A DNA stretch of 64,000 nt from Celeribacter ethanolicus (GTDB taxonomy: Bacteria; Pseudomonadota; Alphaproteobacteria; Rhodobacterales; Rhodobacteraceae), in the NCBI RefSeq assembly GCF_001550095.1, contig NZ_LRUC01000010.1, positions 124,001 to 188,000 of the forward strand, written 5' to 3'. The notes beneath the pieces are model-generated. The model ran no database searches. It had not been told where the DNA came from and saw only the letters and a program-made list of their open reading frames with translations. Both the position numbers and the translations under genes were made by a program. This document shows, in pieces, positions 1 through 11,196 of the stretch; the first letter of the stretch is position 1; every line of letters begins with the position of its first letter.

Positions 1-696
1 GAGATTGCCGAAGGCATCCACGGTCTCGAAAATGCCATGATGCGTTTCACGCATGGTGCGGGCGCGGATTTCGGTGCCGAGACGCGCCGCGCGGGCCAGC
101 CACGCCTCGCGCACCGGGCCGAACCCGTAGGTGGTGAACTGGCTTTCCCAATAGGCGAAACTCGGGGCCAGATGGTCGAGGAATTCCTCTGGCGCAATCA
201 AGGCTCCGGTCTCATGCGCGAGCGACACGGGCGGTGTCGCGCCCGCGTCAACCTGATCCGCGCCGGGCGCTTCGACCAGGTTGATGCCAATGCCGATGGC
301 GAGATGCGAAGGCCCACGCTCCAACAGGATGCCCGCAACCTTGCCGCCGTTCAGCAGCACGTCATTCGGCCATTTGAGCGCAAAGGGATCGGCGCGTCCG
401 GTGACAGCGACAAAGGCGTCGTAAAGCGCCAGAGAGGCCACGAAACTGCGCAGCGCGACAAGTGCCGGCGGTTCGGTCGGGAACATCAGCAACGTGGCGG
501 CGAAATTGCCCTCCGGCATGGACCACGGGCGCCCGCGTCGGCCATGAGCACCGGTTTGAGAGAGCGCCATGATCCATTGCGGAAACGCGGAAGAGGCCGC
601 GACACGCGCGGCCTCCGACATGGTGCTGTCCACAGAGGGCAGGACGGTGCGCCCCACCCCCTCGGGCCATGTATGGCGATTACTTGACAAGCGCAT
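1..696 (-). CDS. birA: Biotin--[acetyl-CoA-carboxylase] ligase, 3' end beyond window
   Basis: Attaches biotin to the carrier protein of acetyl-CoA carboxylase and other biotin enzymes through biotinyl-AMP. About 232 codons are visible and the frame is still open at the left edge, so the C-terminus is missing. The biotin/ATP-binding loop reads GRRGRPW near residue 44, followed by the catalytic-domain motif KWPNDV and the GIGIN strand, all in the order expected for this family. There is no N-terminal helix-turn-helix, so it should be a monofunctional ligase and not an E. coli-type repressor. The chosen ATG overlaps the 3' end of nuoN by 17 bases, which implies translational coupling; a GTG about 10 codons further in is the alternative start. 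Confidence 0.88.
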   Translation of the reverse strand, partial: MRLSSNRHTWPEGVGRTVLPSVDSTMSEAARVAASSAFPQWIMALSQTGAHGRRGRPWSMPEGNFAATLLMFPTEPPALVALRSFVASLALYDAFVAVTGRADPFALKWPNDVLLNGGKVAGILLERGPSHLAIGIGINLVEAPGADQVDAGATPPVSLAHETGALIAPEEFLDHLAPSFAYWESQFTTYGFGPVREAWLARAARLGTEIRARTMRETHHGIFETVDAFGNL

Positions 697-2116
697 CCGC
701 CGCGATCGCCGCCATACCGTCGACGCCGAACATGTTCACGATACCGACGAGCATGATCAGCGCGGAGACGGCCAGAAGCGCAAAGGCCACCGGGCTCTTC
801 GTGTTGTCGAGCGGCTCCACTTCGCTACCGAAATAGATGTAGTAGACGACACGCAGGTAGTAGAAGGCCGCAATCACCGAGGCGATCACACCAAAGATCG
901 CTAGCCAGGTGAGACCGGCGTTCCAGGCTGCCATGAGCACGGAGAACTTGGCGAAGAAGCCGAGCATCGGCGGCACACCGGCGAGCGAGAAGAACAGCAC
1001 CAGCACCGCGAGCGCCTTGGTCGGCGAAACGCGCCAGTAGAGGTTCAGCGCGGACAGATCGGTGACCGGCTTGCCGTCGCGTTCCATCGTCATGATGAAG
1101 GCGAAGGCACCGATGTTCATCGCGACATAGATCGCCATATAGACCATCGCGGATTGCACACCCTCGGCATTGGCCGCCGCCAGTCCCATGAGCGCAAAGC
1201 CCATGTGGGTGATGGAGGAATAAGCCATCAGACGTTTGATGTTGGTCTGACCGATCCCGGCAAAGGCACCCCAGAACATGGAGGCGACGGCGATCACGGC
1301 GAGCACCTGTTGCCAGTCACCCGGCACGCCGCCGAACGCATCGAACAGCACGCGGGCAAAGAGCCCCATGGCCGCAAGCTTCGGCGCGGTGGCGAAGAAA
1401 GCGGTGGTCGGCGTCGGCGCGCCTTCATAAACGTCCGGGGTCCACATGTGGAACGGAACGGCGGACACCTTGAACGCCAGACCGGTCATCACGAAGATCA
1501 GGCCGAACAGCACGCCCAGCGGCACGTTGCCCTGCACCACGGTGACGATGCCGGCGAAAGAGGTGGTGCCGGAGAAACCGTAGATCAGCGAGGAGCCATA
1601 GAGCAGCAGACCCGAAGAGAGCGAGCCGAGCACGAAATATTTGAGGCCCGCTTCGGTCGATTTCACGCTGTCGCGGCGGAAGGACGCGATGACGTAGAGC
1701 GACAGCGACATCAGTTCGAGGCCGAGGTAGAGCGACATGAGATCGCCCGCCGAAACCATGACCATCATGCCGATCGTGGAGAACAGCACGAGGATCGGAT
1801 ATTCGAACTTCGCGAAACCGCGTTTTTCGAGGAAGTCGTGCGACATCACGAGGACCGCCGCCCCCGCGAGCAACACGCCGACCTTGCCGAAGCGCGAGAA
1901 AGCGTCGTCGATGAACAGGCCGCCGAAGGCTGCGCGGCTGCCCTGCCCGCCGAGCCCGATCCACAGCGCCACGATCACGAAGACCGCCGCGGTGAGCCAG
2001 GTGACGAGGCCGGAGAGTTTGTCCTTGCCGGTGTAGACGGCGAAGACGAGCGCCGCCATGCCGTAGATGGCAAGAAGTACTTCCGGCAGGACGATGGAAA
2101 AGTCTGTAGAGGTCAT
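680..2116 (-). CDS. nuoN: NADH-quinone oxidoreductase subunit N
   Basis: Antiporter-like proton-pumping membrane subunit of complex I. The 478-residue protein is almost entirely hydrophobic helices, and contains the typical segments YVIASFRRD and [15 protein letters not shown], with the conserved Lys-Pro region in SAVPFHMW and later [11 protein letters not shown]. The length matches the family. It is the last nuo gene, 13 bases after nuoM, and is followed by birA with an overlap. Confidence 0.97.
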   Translation of the reverse strand: MTSTDFSIVLPEVLLAIYGMAALVFAVYTGKDKLSGLVTWLTAAVFVIVALWIGLGGQGSRAAFGGLFIDDAFSRFGKVGVLLAGAAVLVMSHDFLEKRGFAKFEYPILVLFSTIGMMVMVSAGDLMSLYLGLELMSLSLYVIASFRRDSVKSTEAGLKYFVLGSLSSGLLLYGSSLIYGFSGTTSFAGIVTVVQGNVPLGVLFGLIFVMTGLAFKVSAVPFHMWTPDVYEGAPTPTTAFFATAPKLAAMGLFARVLFDAFGGVPGDWQQVLAVIAVASMFWGAFAGIGQTNIKRLMAYSSITHMGFALMGLAAANAEGVQSAMVYMAIYVAMNIGAFAFIMTMERDGKPVTDLSALNLYWRVSPTKALAVLVLFFSLAGVPPMLGFFAKFSVLMAAWNAGLTWLAIFGVIASVIAAFYYLRVVYYIYFGSEVEPLDNTKSPVAFALLAVSALIMLVGIVNMFGVDGMAAIAADALVK

Positions 2117-2129
2117 ATCTCCGTGTCCC

Positions 2130-3662
2130 TTAGTGCGTTGCGGCGTCTGCGATCATCGGCAGAGCGGCATGGTAGTTGTCAAGCAGCGCCGTAACCGACG
2201 GCCCGATGAGATCCGTCACCAGCGACGGGTAGACACCGAGGACCAGGGTCATCGCCACGAGCGGAGCGAAAATCCATTTCTCGCGCGCGTTCATGTCCTT
2301 GATGGTCTTCAGGCTTTCCTTGATCAGATCGCCCAGCACGACCCGGCGGTAGAGCCAGAGCGCATAGGAGGCGGAGAAGATCACACCGGTGGCGGCCACG
2401 AGGGCGACCCAGGTGTTGGCCTGGAACATGCCGATGATGGTCAGGAATTCGCCGACGAAGCCCGAGGTGCCCGGCAGGCCGACGTTCGCCATGGTGAAGA
2501 ACATGAACACGAGCGCATAGGCCGGCATGTTTTTCACCAGACCGCCGAAGGCGTCGATCTGACGGGTGTGCATCCGGTCGTAAATCACGCCGACGCAGAG
2601 GAAGAGCGCGCCGGAGACGAACCCGTGCGAGATCATCTGGAAGATCGCACCGTCGAGGCCTTGTTGGTTGAAGGAGAAAATCCCCGCCGTCACGTAGCCC
2701 ATGTGGGCGACCGAGCTGTAGGCGATGAGTTTCTTCATGTCTTCCTGCACCAGAGCGACGAGCGAGGCGTAGACGATAGCGATCACCGAGAGCCAGAGCA
2801 CGAAGTTCGACAGAAGTTCGGAGGCATAGGGGAACATCGGCAGCGAGAAGCGCAGGAAGCCGTAGCCGCCCATCTTCAGCAAGATCGCGGCCAGGATGAC
2901 CGAGCCCGCCGTCGGCGCCTGCACATGGGCGTCCGGCAACCAGGTGTGCACCGGCCACATCGGCATCTTCACCGCGAAGGAAGCGAAGAAGGCGAGGAAG
3001 GCCAGAGTCTGGAACCCGCCAACGATGTGGAAGCCCAGCACCGTGATCGTGTCATGCGAGAACTCGTGGCCGAGCAGCGTGACGATGTCGGTGGTGCCCG
3101 CGTCGACATACATGGCGATCATCGCGATCAGCATCAGCACGGAGCCGAGGAAAGTGTAAAGGAAGAACTTGAACGCGGCGTAAATCCGGTTCGGCCCGCC
3201 CCAGATACCGATGATCAGGAACATCGGAATGAGGCCCGCTTCGAAAAACAGGTAGAACAGCACCAGATCGAGCGCGGTGAACACGCCGAGCATGAGCGTT
3301 TCAAGAAGCAGGAAGGCGATCATGTATTCCTTCACGCGCACCTTCACGTCCCAGGCCGACCAGATGGCGAGCGGCATGAGCGCGGTGGTGAGCATGACGA
3401 ACAGAACAGAAATCCCGTCCACGCCCATCTTGTATTTCAGCCCCATGATCCAGTCGGCCTCTTCGACCATCTGGAAACCGGTGTCTTCGGGATCGAAGCC
3501 GAACAGGATGAAGAGCGAGATCACGAAGGTGATCACGGTCGCGAACAGGGCCACGACCTTGGCATTTTTCTGCGCCACCGCATCTTCGCCACGCAGGAAC
3601 AGCGCGAGCATGAGGGCGGCCAGAGCCGGAAGGAAGGTGACGATGGAAAGCACGTTATCCAT
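2130..3662 (-). CDS. nuoM: NADH-quinone oxidoreductase subunit M
   Basis: Second antiporter-like proton channel subunit of the complex I membrane arm; 510 residues, normal for the family. Family signatures visible are [18 protein letters not shown], the channel segment [18 protein letters not shown] and [13 protein letters not shown]. About 14 transmembrane segments can be recognised. Its ATG shares one base with the nuoL stop codon (TAATG), a tight translational coupling. Confidence 0.97.
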   Translation of the reverse strand: MDNVLSIVTFLPALAALMLALFLRGEDAVAQKNAKVVALFATVITFVISLFILFGFDPEDTGFQMVEEADWIMGLKYKMGVDGISVLFVMLTTALMPLAIWSAWDVKVRVKEYMIAFLLLETLMLGVFTALDLVLFYLFFEAGLIPMFLIIGIWGGPNRIYAAFKFFLYTFLGSVLMLIAMIAMYVDAGTTDIVTLLGHEFSHDTITVLGFHIVGGFQTLAFLAFFASFAVKMPMWPVHTWLPDAHVQAPTAGSVILAAILLKMGGYGFLRFSLPMFPYASELLSNFVLWLSVIAIVYASLVALVQEDMKKLIAYSSVAHMGYVTAGIFSFNQQGLDGAIFQMISHGFVSGALFLCVGVIYDRMHTRQIDAFGGLVKNMPAYALVFMFFTMANVGLPGTSGFVGEFLTIIGMFQANTWVALVAATGVIFSASYALWLYRRVVLGDLIKESLKTIKDMNAREKWIFAPLVAMTLVLGVYPSLVTDLIGPSVTALLDNYHAALPMIADAATH

Positions 3663-5755
3663 TACTGTGCCCCCCCGCCAATCGTCATCCAGGTAATCAA
3701 GAGTACAATCCCCAGAACCATGCTGAATGCATATGTGAAGATGAAGCCCGTCTGCGCCCGGCCCGCAAGCCGGGTGAAGAAGGGCACGATGCCCATGGCG
3801 AGACCGTTGATCGCGCCGTCGATGGTGCCTTCATCGCCGCGTTTCCAGAAGAAGCGACCGAGGGCGAGCACGGGACGCACGATGAGCGCATCGTAGATCT
3901 CGTCGAAGTACCATTTGTTGAGCAGGAAGCGGTAGGCCACCGGCTGGCTCTCGGCCAGTTTTTTCGGCAGCGACGGACTCCAGATGTAGAACCACATCGC
4001 CATCACCAGACCGATGAGCATCGCGATGAACGGCGACACTTTCACCCAGGTCGGTGCGTGGTGCGCATCGTCGAGGATGGTGTTGTCCGCGGCGACGAAG
4101 ATCGCGCCTTGGGGTGCCATGCCTTCGGCATGCGCTTCGGCGTGCATCTCTTCGCCCTCGGCGACGACGACCGCCTCACCATGACCGTCCACCATCTCGA
4201 CTTCCGCGTGATGCGGCAGGCCGAAGAACTCGGTGAATTTCGTGTGATCGCCGAAGAAGCTGTTATACCACAGCATCCCGCCGAAGATCGCGCCCAGCGA
4301 CAGCACCCCGATCGGCACCAGCATGACGAGCGGGCTTTCATGGGCATGCTCATGCGCGTGATGATCGCCACGTTCCTTGCCGAAGAAGGTCAAGAAGATG
4401 AGGCGCCAGGAGTAGAACGACGTGAACAGCGCCGCGATGACCAGCATCCAGAAGGCATAGCCGATACCGGAGGCATAGGCGCTCTCGATGATCGAGTCTT
4501 TCGACAGGAAGCCCGCGAAACCGATCGGCACACCGAACATTTCGCCCGAGAACGGGATGCCCACACCGGTGATCGCCAGCGTGCCGATGATCATCATCCA
4601 GAAGGTGAAGGGGATCTTTTTACGCAGACCACCGTAGTTCCGCATGTCCTGCTCGTGGTGCATCGCCGTGATGACGGAGCCAGCGGAGAGGAAGAGCATC
4701 GCCTTGAAGAAGGCATGGGTCAGCAGGTGGAACATCGCAGGACCGTAGGCGCCGACACCAGCGGCCACGAACATGTAGCCGAGCTGCGAACAGGTCGAAT
4801 AGGCGATGACGCGTTTGATGTCGTTCTGCACCAGGCCCACCGTGGCCGCGAAGAAGGCCGTGGTCGCACCGATGTAGACGATGAACATCTGGGCTTGCGG
4901 CGCATATTCGAAGATCGGCGACATGCGGGTGACGAGGAAGACACCGGCGGTCACCATGGTGGCGGCGTGAATGAGCGCGGACACAGGCGTCGGCCCTTCC
5001 ATCGCATCCGGCAACCAGGTGTGCAGGAAGAGCTGCGCCGATTTGCCCATCGCGCCGATGAACAGAAGGAAGGCCAGAAGGTTCGCCGCGTTCCAGTCAT
5101 TCCAGAGGAAGTGCAGCGTGGTGCCCGCAAGCGCCGGCCCCTGCGCGAAGACATCGTCGAGACGGATGCTGTCGGTCATGAAGAACAGACCGGCCATGCC
5201 GAGGATGAAACCGAAGTCACCGACACGGTTGACGATGAAGGCTTTCATCGAGGCGGCCCCGGCCGAAGGTTTCTTGATGTAGAAACCGATCAGCAGGTAG
5301 GAGGCAAGGCCCACGCCTTCCCAGCCGAAGAACATCTGCAACAGGTTGTCGGCAGTCACCAGCATCAGCATGGTGAAGGTGAAGAACGAGAGATAGGCGA
5401 AGAAGCGCGCCCGGTAGGGCTCGTCGTCGTTGAAGTTCTCGTCATGCGCCATGTAGCCCAGCGAGTAGAGGTGCACCAGCGCCGACACCGTGTTAACCAC
5501 GATCAGCATGATCGTCGTCAGACGGTCGAGGCGGATGCCCCAGTCGACCGAAAGCGAACCGCTGTCGATCCAGCGCAGGATCGTGACGTGATGGGTCTGG
5601 CCGTCATGGGTGAGAAAGAGAACCCAGGACAGGATCGCGGCGAGAAAGAGAAGGCCCGTCGTCAGATACTGCGCGCCCTTCTCCCCGATCACGCGCCAGC
5701 CGAAGCCGGCGACGATGGCACCGACCAGCGGCGCAAAGAGGACAATCGATTCCAT
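3662..5755 (-). CDS. nuoL: NADH-quinone oxidoreductase subunit L, His-rich loop near C-terminus
   Basis: Distal antiporter-like subunit whose C-terminal amphipathic helix braces the membrane arm. 697 residues, somewhat longer than E. coli NuoL (about 613). Channel motifs are present: [20 protein letters not shown] and [14 protein letters not shown]. The extra length sits between helices near residues 463-475 (HHAHEHAHE) and 500-570, a His/Glu/Ala-rich stretch between membrane helices. The last about 60 residues form the final transmembrane anchor. It starts 6 bases after nuoK. Confidence 0.97.
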   Translation of the reverse strand: MESIVLFAPLVGAIVAGFGWRVIGEKGAQYLTTGLLFLAAILSWVLFLTHDGQTHHVTILRWIDSGSLSVDWGIRLDRLTTIMLIVVNTVSALVHLYSLGYMAHDENFNDDEPYRARFFAYLSFFTFTMLMLVTADNLLQMFFGWEGVGLASYLLIGFYIKKPSAGAASMKAFIVNRVGDFGFILGMAGLFFMTDSIRLDDVFAQGPALAGTTLHFLWNDWNAANLLAFLLFIGAMGKSAQLFLHTWLPDAMEGPTPVSALIHAATMVTAGVFLVTRMSPIFEYAPQAQMFIVYIGATTAFFAATVGLVQNDIKRVIAYSTCSQLGYMFVAAGVGAYGPAMFHLLTHAFFKAMLFLSAGSVITAMHHEQDMRNYGGLRKKIPFTFWMMIIGTLAITGVGIPFSGEMFGVPIGFAGFLSKDSIIESAYASGIGYAFWMLVIAALFTSFYSWRLIFLTFFGKERGDHHAHEHAHESPLVMLVPIGVLSLGAIFGGMLWYNSFFGDHTKFTEFFGLPHHAEVEMVDGHGEAVVVAEGEEMHAEAHAEGMAPQGAIFVAADNTILDDAHHAPTWVKVSPFIAMLIGLVMAMWFYIWSPSLPKKLAESQPVAYRFLLNKWYFDEIYDALIVRPVLALGRFFWKRGDEGTIDGAINGLAMGIVPFFTRLAGRAQTGFIFTYAFSMVLGIVLLITWMTIGGGAQ

Positions 5756-5761
5756 GGTCCC

Positions 5762-6067
5762 TTATCCTTTCATCACGTTGACGTCTTCGACGTCGATCGT
5801 GCCGCGGTTGCGGAAGAAGCTCACGAGGATGGCAAGCCCGATGGCGGCCTCGGCGGCGGCCACGGTCAAGACCAGCATCGTGAAAATCTGTCCCGTCAGA
5901 TCCCCCATGAAGGAGGAGAAGGCGACAAGGTTGATATTGACCGACAGCAGGATCATCTCGATCGACATCAGGATGATGATGATGTTCTTCCGGTTCAAAA
6001 AGAGCCCGAAGATGCCGATGACAAACAGCGCCGCGGCCACTGTCAGGTAATGTTCAAGTCCGACCAT
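5762..6067 (-). CDS. nuoK: NADH-quinone oxidoreductase subunit K
   Basis: Small three-helix membrane subunit of complex I, 101 residues, the usual length. The start chosen gives [15 protein letters not shown] and is preceded by a GAGGGA ribosome binding site five bases upstream; a longer frame starting 63 bases earlier adds a polar 21-residue leader unlike the family. The buried glutamates lie in [13 protein letters not shown] and [11 protein letters not shown], as required for proton transfer. The 87-base gap to nuoJ is the largest between nuo genes here and contains a possible hairpin. Confidence 0.95.
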   Translation of the reverse strand: MVGLEHYLTVAAALFVIGIFGLFLNRKNIIIILMSIEMILLSVNINLVAFSSFMGDLTGQIFTMLVLTVAAAEAAIGLAILVSFFRNRGTIDVEDVNVMKG

Positions 6068-6116
6068 GTCGTCCCTCAGTTCTTTCTCTCTCGCCGCCGT
6101 TTGCGGCCTTACGTAC

Positions 6117-6137
6117 GGGGCGGGCAACACTCGCCCC
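6117..6137 (-). other. Possible intercistronic hairpin between nuoJ and nuoK
   Basis: In the minus-strand transcript the six bases GGGGCG pair with CGCCCC across a 9-base loop. No T-run follows, so it is not an obvious terminator. It could stabilise or process the long nuo mRNA, which is inference only. Confidence 0.3.
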
Positions 6138-6154
6138 GGTCATTCATCTGAGGC

Positions 6155-6769
6155 TTAAAGCCCCTGCCCCGGTTTCACGTCCTTCATCTCGAAGGAGTCT
6201 TCCGGTTTGCGATACATCTGGTGCAGCACGTTCTGGCGTTTCACGTCCGAGCGGTGGCGCAGCGTCAGGGTGATCGCACCGATCATCGAGACCAGAAGCA
6301 CAAGACCCGCGAGCTGGAACAGCATGAGATACTGGTCGTACATCACCATGCCGATGGCCTGGGTGTTGTGGATCTCGACCGCATCCGGCGTCACCGTGCG
6401 GCGCAGCGCCTCGGCGCCCGGCGCGCTGTGCCATTCGCCGAAGGCGAGGAACAGTTGCAGGATCAGCACCACACCGATCAACAGACCGAAGGGCAGGTAT
6501 TTCGCCGCCCCCGCCTTGAGTGCCGCGAAATCGACATCGAGCATCATGACGACGAAGAGGAAGAGCACCATCACCGCGCCGACATAGACGATGATCAGCA
6601 GCATCGCGACGAATTCCGCCCCCAGAAGGACGAACAGCCCCGCCGCGGAGAGGAAGGTGAGAATGAGCCAGAGCACAGAGTGCACCGGGTTTTTCGAGAC
6701 CACGGTAAAGGCCCCGGCCACCAGCATCAGGATGGCGAAACAATAGAATGCGAAATCCGCGACAGTCAT
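6155..6769 (-). CDS. nuoJ: NADH-quinone oxidoreductase subunit J
   Basis: Membrane subunit of complex I with five transmembrane helices; 204 residues. The signature third helix with the pi-bulge region is seen as [28 protein letters not shown] (given here only as a described span, residues about 50-78). The start ATG overlaps the stop of the upstream carboxymuconolactone-decarboxylase-like gene by four bases (ATGA), so that extra gene is translationally tied to nuoJ. Confidence 0.96.
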   Translation of the reverse strand: MTVADFAFYCFAILMLVAGAFTVVSKNPVHSVLWLILTFLSAAGLFVLLGAEFVAMLLIIVYVGAVMVLFLFVVMMLDVDFAALKAGAAKYLPFGLLIGVVLILQLFLAFGEWHSAPGAEALRRTVTPDAVEIHNTQAIGMVMYDQYLMLFQLAGLVLLVSMIGAITLTLRHRSDVKRQNVLHQMYRKPEDSFEMKDVKPGQGL

Positions 6770-7173
6770 TCACTGTCCTCCTGCGTCTCGGAGAAGACGG
6801 CCTGCGCCAACTCCAGTGCTTTTGACATCGCCGGAACACCGCCCAGCATTGACATTTGATAGATCACTTCCGCGATCTCTTTTTGTGTGGCCCCCGCCTC
6901 GAGCGCGTGGCGGACGGTCAGTTTGAACGGCACCTCGGCCTGTGCCCCCTGCGCGGTCAGACCGGCGAGGATCACCAGAAGGCGCGTCTTGCTGTCGAGC
7001 CCGTCCTTGTTGAACGTGTTGCCCCAGAGCATTTCCATCTGCTCTTTCCCCATGGTCGGGAACAGCTTGTCGAAGGCCGGCACCTGGAAATTCTCCAGCG
7101 CCGGATTGAACGCAGAAGCCATTTTCTGGCTCTGCGCGATCATCTCTCCGAACATTTTGGCGAAATCGTTCAA
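6766..7173 (-). CDS. Carboxymuconolactone decarboxylase-like protein inside nuo operon
   Basis: 135-residue soluble protein whose second half has the alpha-helical CMD fold signature: [18 protein letters not shown], then [19 protein letters not shown] and [11 protein letters not shown]. The CxxC pair of peroxidase-type AhpD relatives is absent, so a disulfide redox role is unlikely. The reading frame opens with TTG, 9 bases after an AAGGA site; an ATG six codons later is the alternative. It sits between nuoI (27-base gap) and nuoJ (4-base overlap), so it is co-expressed with complex I. The family name does not fix the substrate, and its function here is unknown. Confidence 0.8.
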   Translation of the reverse strand: MNDFAKMFGEMIAQSQKMASAFNPALENFQVPAFDKLFPTMGKEQMEMLWGNTFNKDGLDSKTRLLVILAGLTAQGAQAEVPFKLTVRHALEAGATQKEIAEVIYQMSMLGGVPAMSKALELAQAVFSETQEDSE

Positions 7174-7200
7174 CGGGTGGCTTCCTTAGCGGGGTGGCTC

Positions 7201-7692
7201 TTAGCGGTAGGGCGCGTCCAGTTCGAGGTTGCGGGCGATCTCCGCCTCCCAGCGCGCGCCGTTCTCAAGGAGTTTTTCCTTGTCGTAGAACAGTTCCTCA
7301 CGCGTCTCGGTGGAGAATTCGAAGTTCGGGCCTTCAACGATGGCGTCCACCGGGCAGGCCTCTTGGCAGAAGCCGCAGTAGATGCATTTCGTCATGTCGA
7401 TGTCGTAGCGCGTGGTGCGACGCGAGCCATCTTCACGCGGTTCGGCATCAATCGTGATGGCCTGCGCCGGGCAGATCGCTTCGCAAAGCTTACAGGCGAT
7501 GCAGCGCTCTTCGCCGTTCGGATAGCGGCGCAGCGCGTGCTCGCCCCGGAAACGCGGAGAAAGCGGGCCTTTTTCGTGCGGGTAGTTGATCGTCGCCTTG
7601 GGCGAGAAGAAATACCGCAGACCGATTTTGAAGCCGGCCCAGATGTCCATCATCAGGAAATACTTGGCGGCGCGGGTGTAATCGAGAGCCAT
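7201..7692 (-). CDS. nuoI: NADH-quinone oxidoreductase subunit I
   Basis: Peripheral-arm subunit carrying the two tetranuclear iron-sulfur clusters N6a and N6b, passing electrons to NuoB. 163 residues, the usual alphaproteobacterial length. Both ferredoxin motifs are intact: [12 protein letters not shown] and [12 protein letters not shown]. The N-terminal amphipathic segment that lies on the membrane is present. Three bases separate it from nuoH. Confidence 0.98.
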   Translation of the reverse strand: MALDYTRAAKYFLMMDIWAGFKIGLRYFFSPKATINYPHEKGPLSPRFRGEHALRRYPNGEERCIACKLCEAICPAQAITIDAEPREDGSRRTTRYDIDMTKCIYCGFCQEACPVDAIVEGPNFEFSTETREELFYDKEKLLENGARWEAEIARNLELDAPYR

Positions 7693-7695
7693 GGA

Positions 7696-8733
7696 TCAGC
7701 CTCCAATCGTCCAGCGCGCCCAGAACGCGCCGAAGACTTCGTATTTGGCAAGGAACGCGACCAGAACGACCCAGCCCAGCGACAGCGGCAGGAAGACTTT
7801 CCAACCGATGCGCATCAGCTGGTCGTAGCGGTAGCGCGGCACGATGGCTTTCACCATCGAGAAGATGAAGAAGAAGAACAGCATCTTGCCGACGAGCCAC
7901 AGGATGCCGTCCGGCAGGAATTCAACCGGGGAGTTCCAGCCGCCGAAGAACAGAAGCGAGATCAGCGCGCACATCAGCACCACGGCCATCAACTCGCCCA
8001 TCATGAACAACAGGAACGGCGTGGAGGAGTATTCCACCTGATAACCGGCAACGAGTTCCGATTCCGCTTCCGGCAAATCGAACGGCGGGCGGTTGGTTTC
8101 CGCCAGAGCCGAGACGAAGAACAGGAAGACCATCGGGAAGTGCGGCAGCCAGTACCACGAGAAGATCCCTGCCCCGTCCTGAGCCGCGACGATGTCGCCG
8201 AAGTTCATCGAGCCGGTGGAGATGATCACACCGATGATGATCAGGCCGATCGAGACCTCGTAGGAGATCATCTGAGCCGCCGAGCGCAGCGAGCCCAAGA
8301 ACGGGTATTTCGAGTTCGACGCCCAGCCGCCCATGATCACGCCGTACACTTCGAGCGAAGAGATCGCGAAGATGTAGAGGATCGCGACGTTGATGTCGGA
8401 GATCACCCAGCCGTCGTTCCACGGGATCACCGCCCAGGCGATGGCCGCCGTGATGAAAGTGATCATCGGCGCAAGGTAGAAGACGAACTTGTCCGCCCCT
8501 GCCGGTACGACCACCTCTTTCACGAGGTATTTGATGAAGTCCGCAAAGGACTGCAACAGGCCGAAGATGCCCACGATGTTGGGACCTTTGCGCATCTGGA
8601 CAGCCGCCCAGATTTTCCGGTCGCCATACATCAAAAAGGCGAGCGCCACGAAGAGCGGCACGAGGACCAGCAAAATCTGCCCAAGGGTGAGCAGGAAGAT
8701 CCCCAGATTTGTTGTCGTGAAATATTCGACCAT
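7696..8733 (-). CDS. nuoH: NADH-quinone oxidoreductase subunit H
   Basis: Membrane subunit that with NuoB and NuoD forms the quinone-binding chamber. 345 residues with about eight helices. Conserved segments include [11 protein letters not shown] near residue 45 (here VQMRKGPN), [21 protein letters not shown] in the acidic loop (two overlapping parts: [12 protein letters not shown] and [12 protein letters not shown]) and [13 protein letters not shown] near the C-terminus. It follows a lipoprotein gene by 15 bases. Confidence 0.98.
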   Translation of the reverse strand: MVEYFTTTNLGIFLLTLGQILLVLVPLFVALAFLMYGDRKIWAAVQMRKGPNIVGIFGLLQSFADFIKYLVKEVVVPAGADKFVFYLAPMITFITAAIAWAVIPWNDGWVISDINVAILYIFAISSLEVYGVIMGGWASNSKYPFLGSLRSAAQMISYEVSIGLIIIGVIISTGSMNFGDIVAAQDGAGIFSWYWLPHFPMVFLFFVSALAETNRPPFDLPEAESELVAGYQVEYSSTPFLLFMMGELMAVVLMCALISLLFFGGWNSPVEFLPDGILWLVGKMLFFFFIFSMVKAIVPRYRYDQLMRIGWKVFLPLSLGWVVLVAFLAKYEVFGAFWARWTIGG

Positions 8734-8748
8734 TGTCGTCCTAGCCTT

Positions 8749-9171
8749 TCACACCATCGGTATTCCGTTGTCCCGGCAGTTTGCGACGACGACTTCAGCG
8801 TCGATCTGGCGCAAACCGTCGGGGAGTGCCGGCGAGATGGTGTAAACAGCATCTGCCCGCCAAATTCCACCCTCATGTGCGACATTTGTGCGCACATGAC
8901 GCGCAAATCCGAAACCCCGGATCAACGCGTATTGCGCGGCGGCACAATCTGCATAGGCCACCACGCTGTCTTTTGCCCCATCTCCTTGTGCGGAGACGAT
9001 AAAATTCACCAGATCGCCGTCGAGAAGACGGGTCTCCACACCGAGAAACTCGGTCGCTTGCGCCGCGCGCGATACGTCCGGCACCGGGGCCGCGCAACAG
9101 GTCTTGTCGCACGCGGACAATCCCAGCAGCATCAGCCCGAAACCGGCCATATGTGCGGCGCGAAGCGCCAT
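8749..9171 (-). CDS. Small lipoprotein between nuoG and nuoH, function unknown
   Basis: 140 residues. The N-terminus has a hydrophobic signal segment ending in the lipobox LSAC, with the acylated cysteine at residue 21, followed by two more cysteines (CDKTCCAAP). The remainder is a mixed alpha/beta region with two further cysteines (YADCAAAQ and VVANCRDN), plausible for a periplasmic disulfide-bonded domain. The ATG shares one base with the nuoG stop and the gene ends 15 bases before nuoH, so it is made with complex I. I do not recognise a family. A membrane-anchored periplasmic partner of complex I or an assembly factor is a guess from context only. Confidence 0.75.
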   Translation of the reverse strand: MALRAAHMAGFGLMLLGLSACDKTCCAAPVPDVSRAAQATEFLGVETRLLDGDLVNFIVSAQGDGAKDSVVAYADCAAAQYALIRGFGFARHVRTNVAHEGGIWRADAVYTISPALPDGLRQIDAEVVVANCRDNGIPMV

Positions 9172-11195
9172 TACTCGGCCGCCACCGGCGTCTCGGCACG
9201 CGCTTTGGCCATGGCGGACAGCTCCGCCATCAGCACGGAGGCGCGTGCGATCGGGTTGGTGAGGTAGAAATCCTTCACCGCGTTGCGGAATGTGGCCTTC
9301 CCGAGAGATTTCTCCGGCAGGGCGACAACCGCGTTTTCCGGCACCGTGTCGATCATCGCGAGATGCGGCACGTCCTTGATCAGCGCGTTGCGCAGTTGCG
9401 CCAGCGAATCGTAGGGCAGCGTCGCACCGAGCTCGGCGGACAGAGCCCGCAGGATCGCCCAGTTCTCTTTCGCCTCACCCGGCGGGAAAGCGGCGCGCAG
9501 CGCAAGCTGCGGACGGCCTTCGAGGTTCACGAAGAGACCGTTTTCTTCGGTATAGGCGGCCCCTGGCAGAATCACATCGGCGCGGTGCGCGCCGAGATCG
9601 CCATGCGAGCCCTGATAGATCACGAACGGACCGTCAGCAATTTCGACCTCGTCGGCGCCGAGGTTGTAGATCACCTCTGCCCCGTTGGTGGCCGCGTCCA
9701 ACCCGCCTTCGGTCACGGCGTTCACATCCATCGCGCCCACGCGGGAAGCGGCGGTGTGCAGCACCATGAGTTTCGAGCCGGTGGCCTCGCAGAGTTTCTG
9801 CGCCGTGGCCAGAACCGCTTCGCCATCGGCCTCGTTGATCGCGCCTGCGCCCACGATGACGAGGGACGGCTGATCGAGCACGTCGCCATACGCATGCCCC
9901 AGAAGGCTTTCGAGCGCCGCACGGTCGGTGCCGACATGGGCGTAATCATAGGTCAGATCGACGGGCTGGCCGACGAGACCGACCTTGGCGCCTTTCGCCC
10001 AGGCCTTGCGGATACGCGCGTTCAGCACCGGCGCTTCGTCGCGCGGGTTGGTGCCGATCAACTGAATGTATTTCGCATTGTCGATATCGGCGATGGTCGC
10101 GGTCCCGGCGTAAACGCCACGGTTGCCGATCGGCAGCTTCGCGCCATCGACGCGGCATTCGATGTTGCCGCCCAGCCCTTCGACCAGACCTTTGAGCGCA
10201 TAGATCGCCTCGACCGGCGCCAGATCGCCGACGAGCGCGGCAACCTTCTTGCCTTTCATCGCAGCCGCAGCCACCGACAGAGCCTCGGCCCAGGTGGCCT
10301 TGGTCAGCTTACCGTTCTTGCGGATGTAGGGCGTGTCGATGCGCTGGCGTTTCAGACCGTCCCAGATGAAGCGGGTTTTGTCGGAAATCCACTCCTCGTT
10401 CACGTCGTCATGGTTGCGCGGCAGAATGCGCATCACTTCGCGACCCTTGGTGTCGACGCGGATGTTCGAACCAAGCGCGTCCATCACGTCGATGGTCTCG
10501 GTCTTGGTCAGCTCCCACGGACGAGCGGTGAACGCGTAGGGTTTGGAGGTCAGCGCGCCAACCGGGCACAGGTCAATGATGTTGCCCTGAAGGTTCGAGG
10601 CCAGCGTTTCGTTGAGATAGCTGGTGATCTCGCTGTCTTCGCCACGGCCGGTTTGACCCATCTGAGTGATGCCCGCGACCTCGGTCGTGAAGCGCACGCA
10701 GCGGGTGCAGGAGATGCAGCGCGTCATGGTGGTCGCGACGAGCGGACCGAGGTTCAGATCCTCGGAGGCGCGCTTCGGTTCGCGGTAGCGGGAGAAATCC
10801 ACGCCGTAAGCCATCGCCTGGTCCTGAAGATCGCATTCGCCGCCTTGGTCGCAGATCGGGCAATCGAGCGGGTGGTTGATCAGGAGGAATTCCATCACAC
10901 CCTCGCGGGCCTTCTTGACCATCGGCGAATTGGTTTTCACCACCGGCGGCGCGCCTTCCGGCCCCGGGCGCAGGTCACGCACCTGCATGGCGCAAGACGC
11001 CGCCGGTTTCGGCGGGCCGCCCACGACCTCGACCAGACACATGCGGCAGTTGCCCGCAATGGAGAGCCGTTCGTGATAGCAGAACCGCGGCACTTCGATC
11101 CCGGCCACTTCACAGGCCTGAAGGATCGTCATGGCCGGGTCAACTTCGACCTCGGTCCCGTCAATGATGATTTTGCGCGTATCTGCCATGGTCAC
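9171..11195 (-). CDS. nuoG: NADH-quinone oxidoreductase subunit G
   Basis: Largest peripheral-arm subunit, carrying clusters N1b, N4 and N5. 674 residues, the short mitochondrial-like form typical of alphaproteobacteria and without the extra domain of E. coli NuoG. N-terminal [2Fe-2S] cysteines appear in [17 protein letters not shown] with a fourth in PAASC, the His-coordinated cluster in [16 protein letters not shown], and the next in CISCTRC. The C-terminal half is the molybdopterin-oxidoreductase-like scaffold without cofactor. One base separates it from the upstream exported-protein gene. Confidence 0.98.
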   Translation of the reverse strand: MTMADTRKIIIDGTEVEVDPAMTILQACEVAGIEVPRFCYHERLSIAGNCRMCLVEVVGGPPKPAASCAMQVRDLRPGPEGAPPVVKTNSPMVKKAREGVMEFLLINHPLDCPICDQGGECDLQDQAMAYGVDFSRYREPKRASEDLNLGPLVATTMTRCISCTRCVRFTTEVAGITQMGQTGRGEDSEITSYLNETLASNLQGNIIDLCPVGALTSKPYAFTARPWELTKTETIDVMDALGSNIRVDTKGREVMRILPRNHDDVNEEWISDKTRFIWDGLKRQRIDTPYIRKNGKLTKATWAEALSVAAAAMKGKKVAALVGDLAPVEAIYALKGLVEGLGGNIECRVDGAKLPIGNRGVYAGTATIADIDNAKYIQLIGTNPRDEAPVLNARIRKAWAKGAKVGLVGQPVDLTYDYAHVGTDRAALESLLGHAYGDVLDQPSLVIVGAGAINEADGEAVLATAQKLCEATGSKLMVLHTAASRVGAMDVNAVTEGGLDAATNGAEVIYNLGADEVEIADGPFVIYQGSHGDLGAHRADVILPGAAYTEENGLFVNLEGRPQLALRAAFPPGEAKENWAILRALSAELGATLPYDSLAQLRNALIKDVPHLAMIDTVPENAVVALPEKSLGKATFRNAVKDFYLTNPIARASVLMAELSAMAKARAETPVAAE

Positions 11196-11196
11196 A

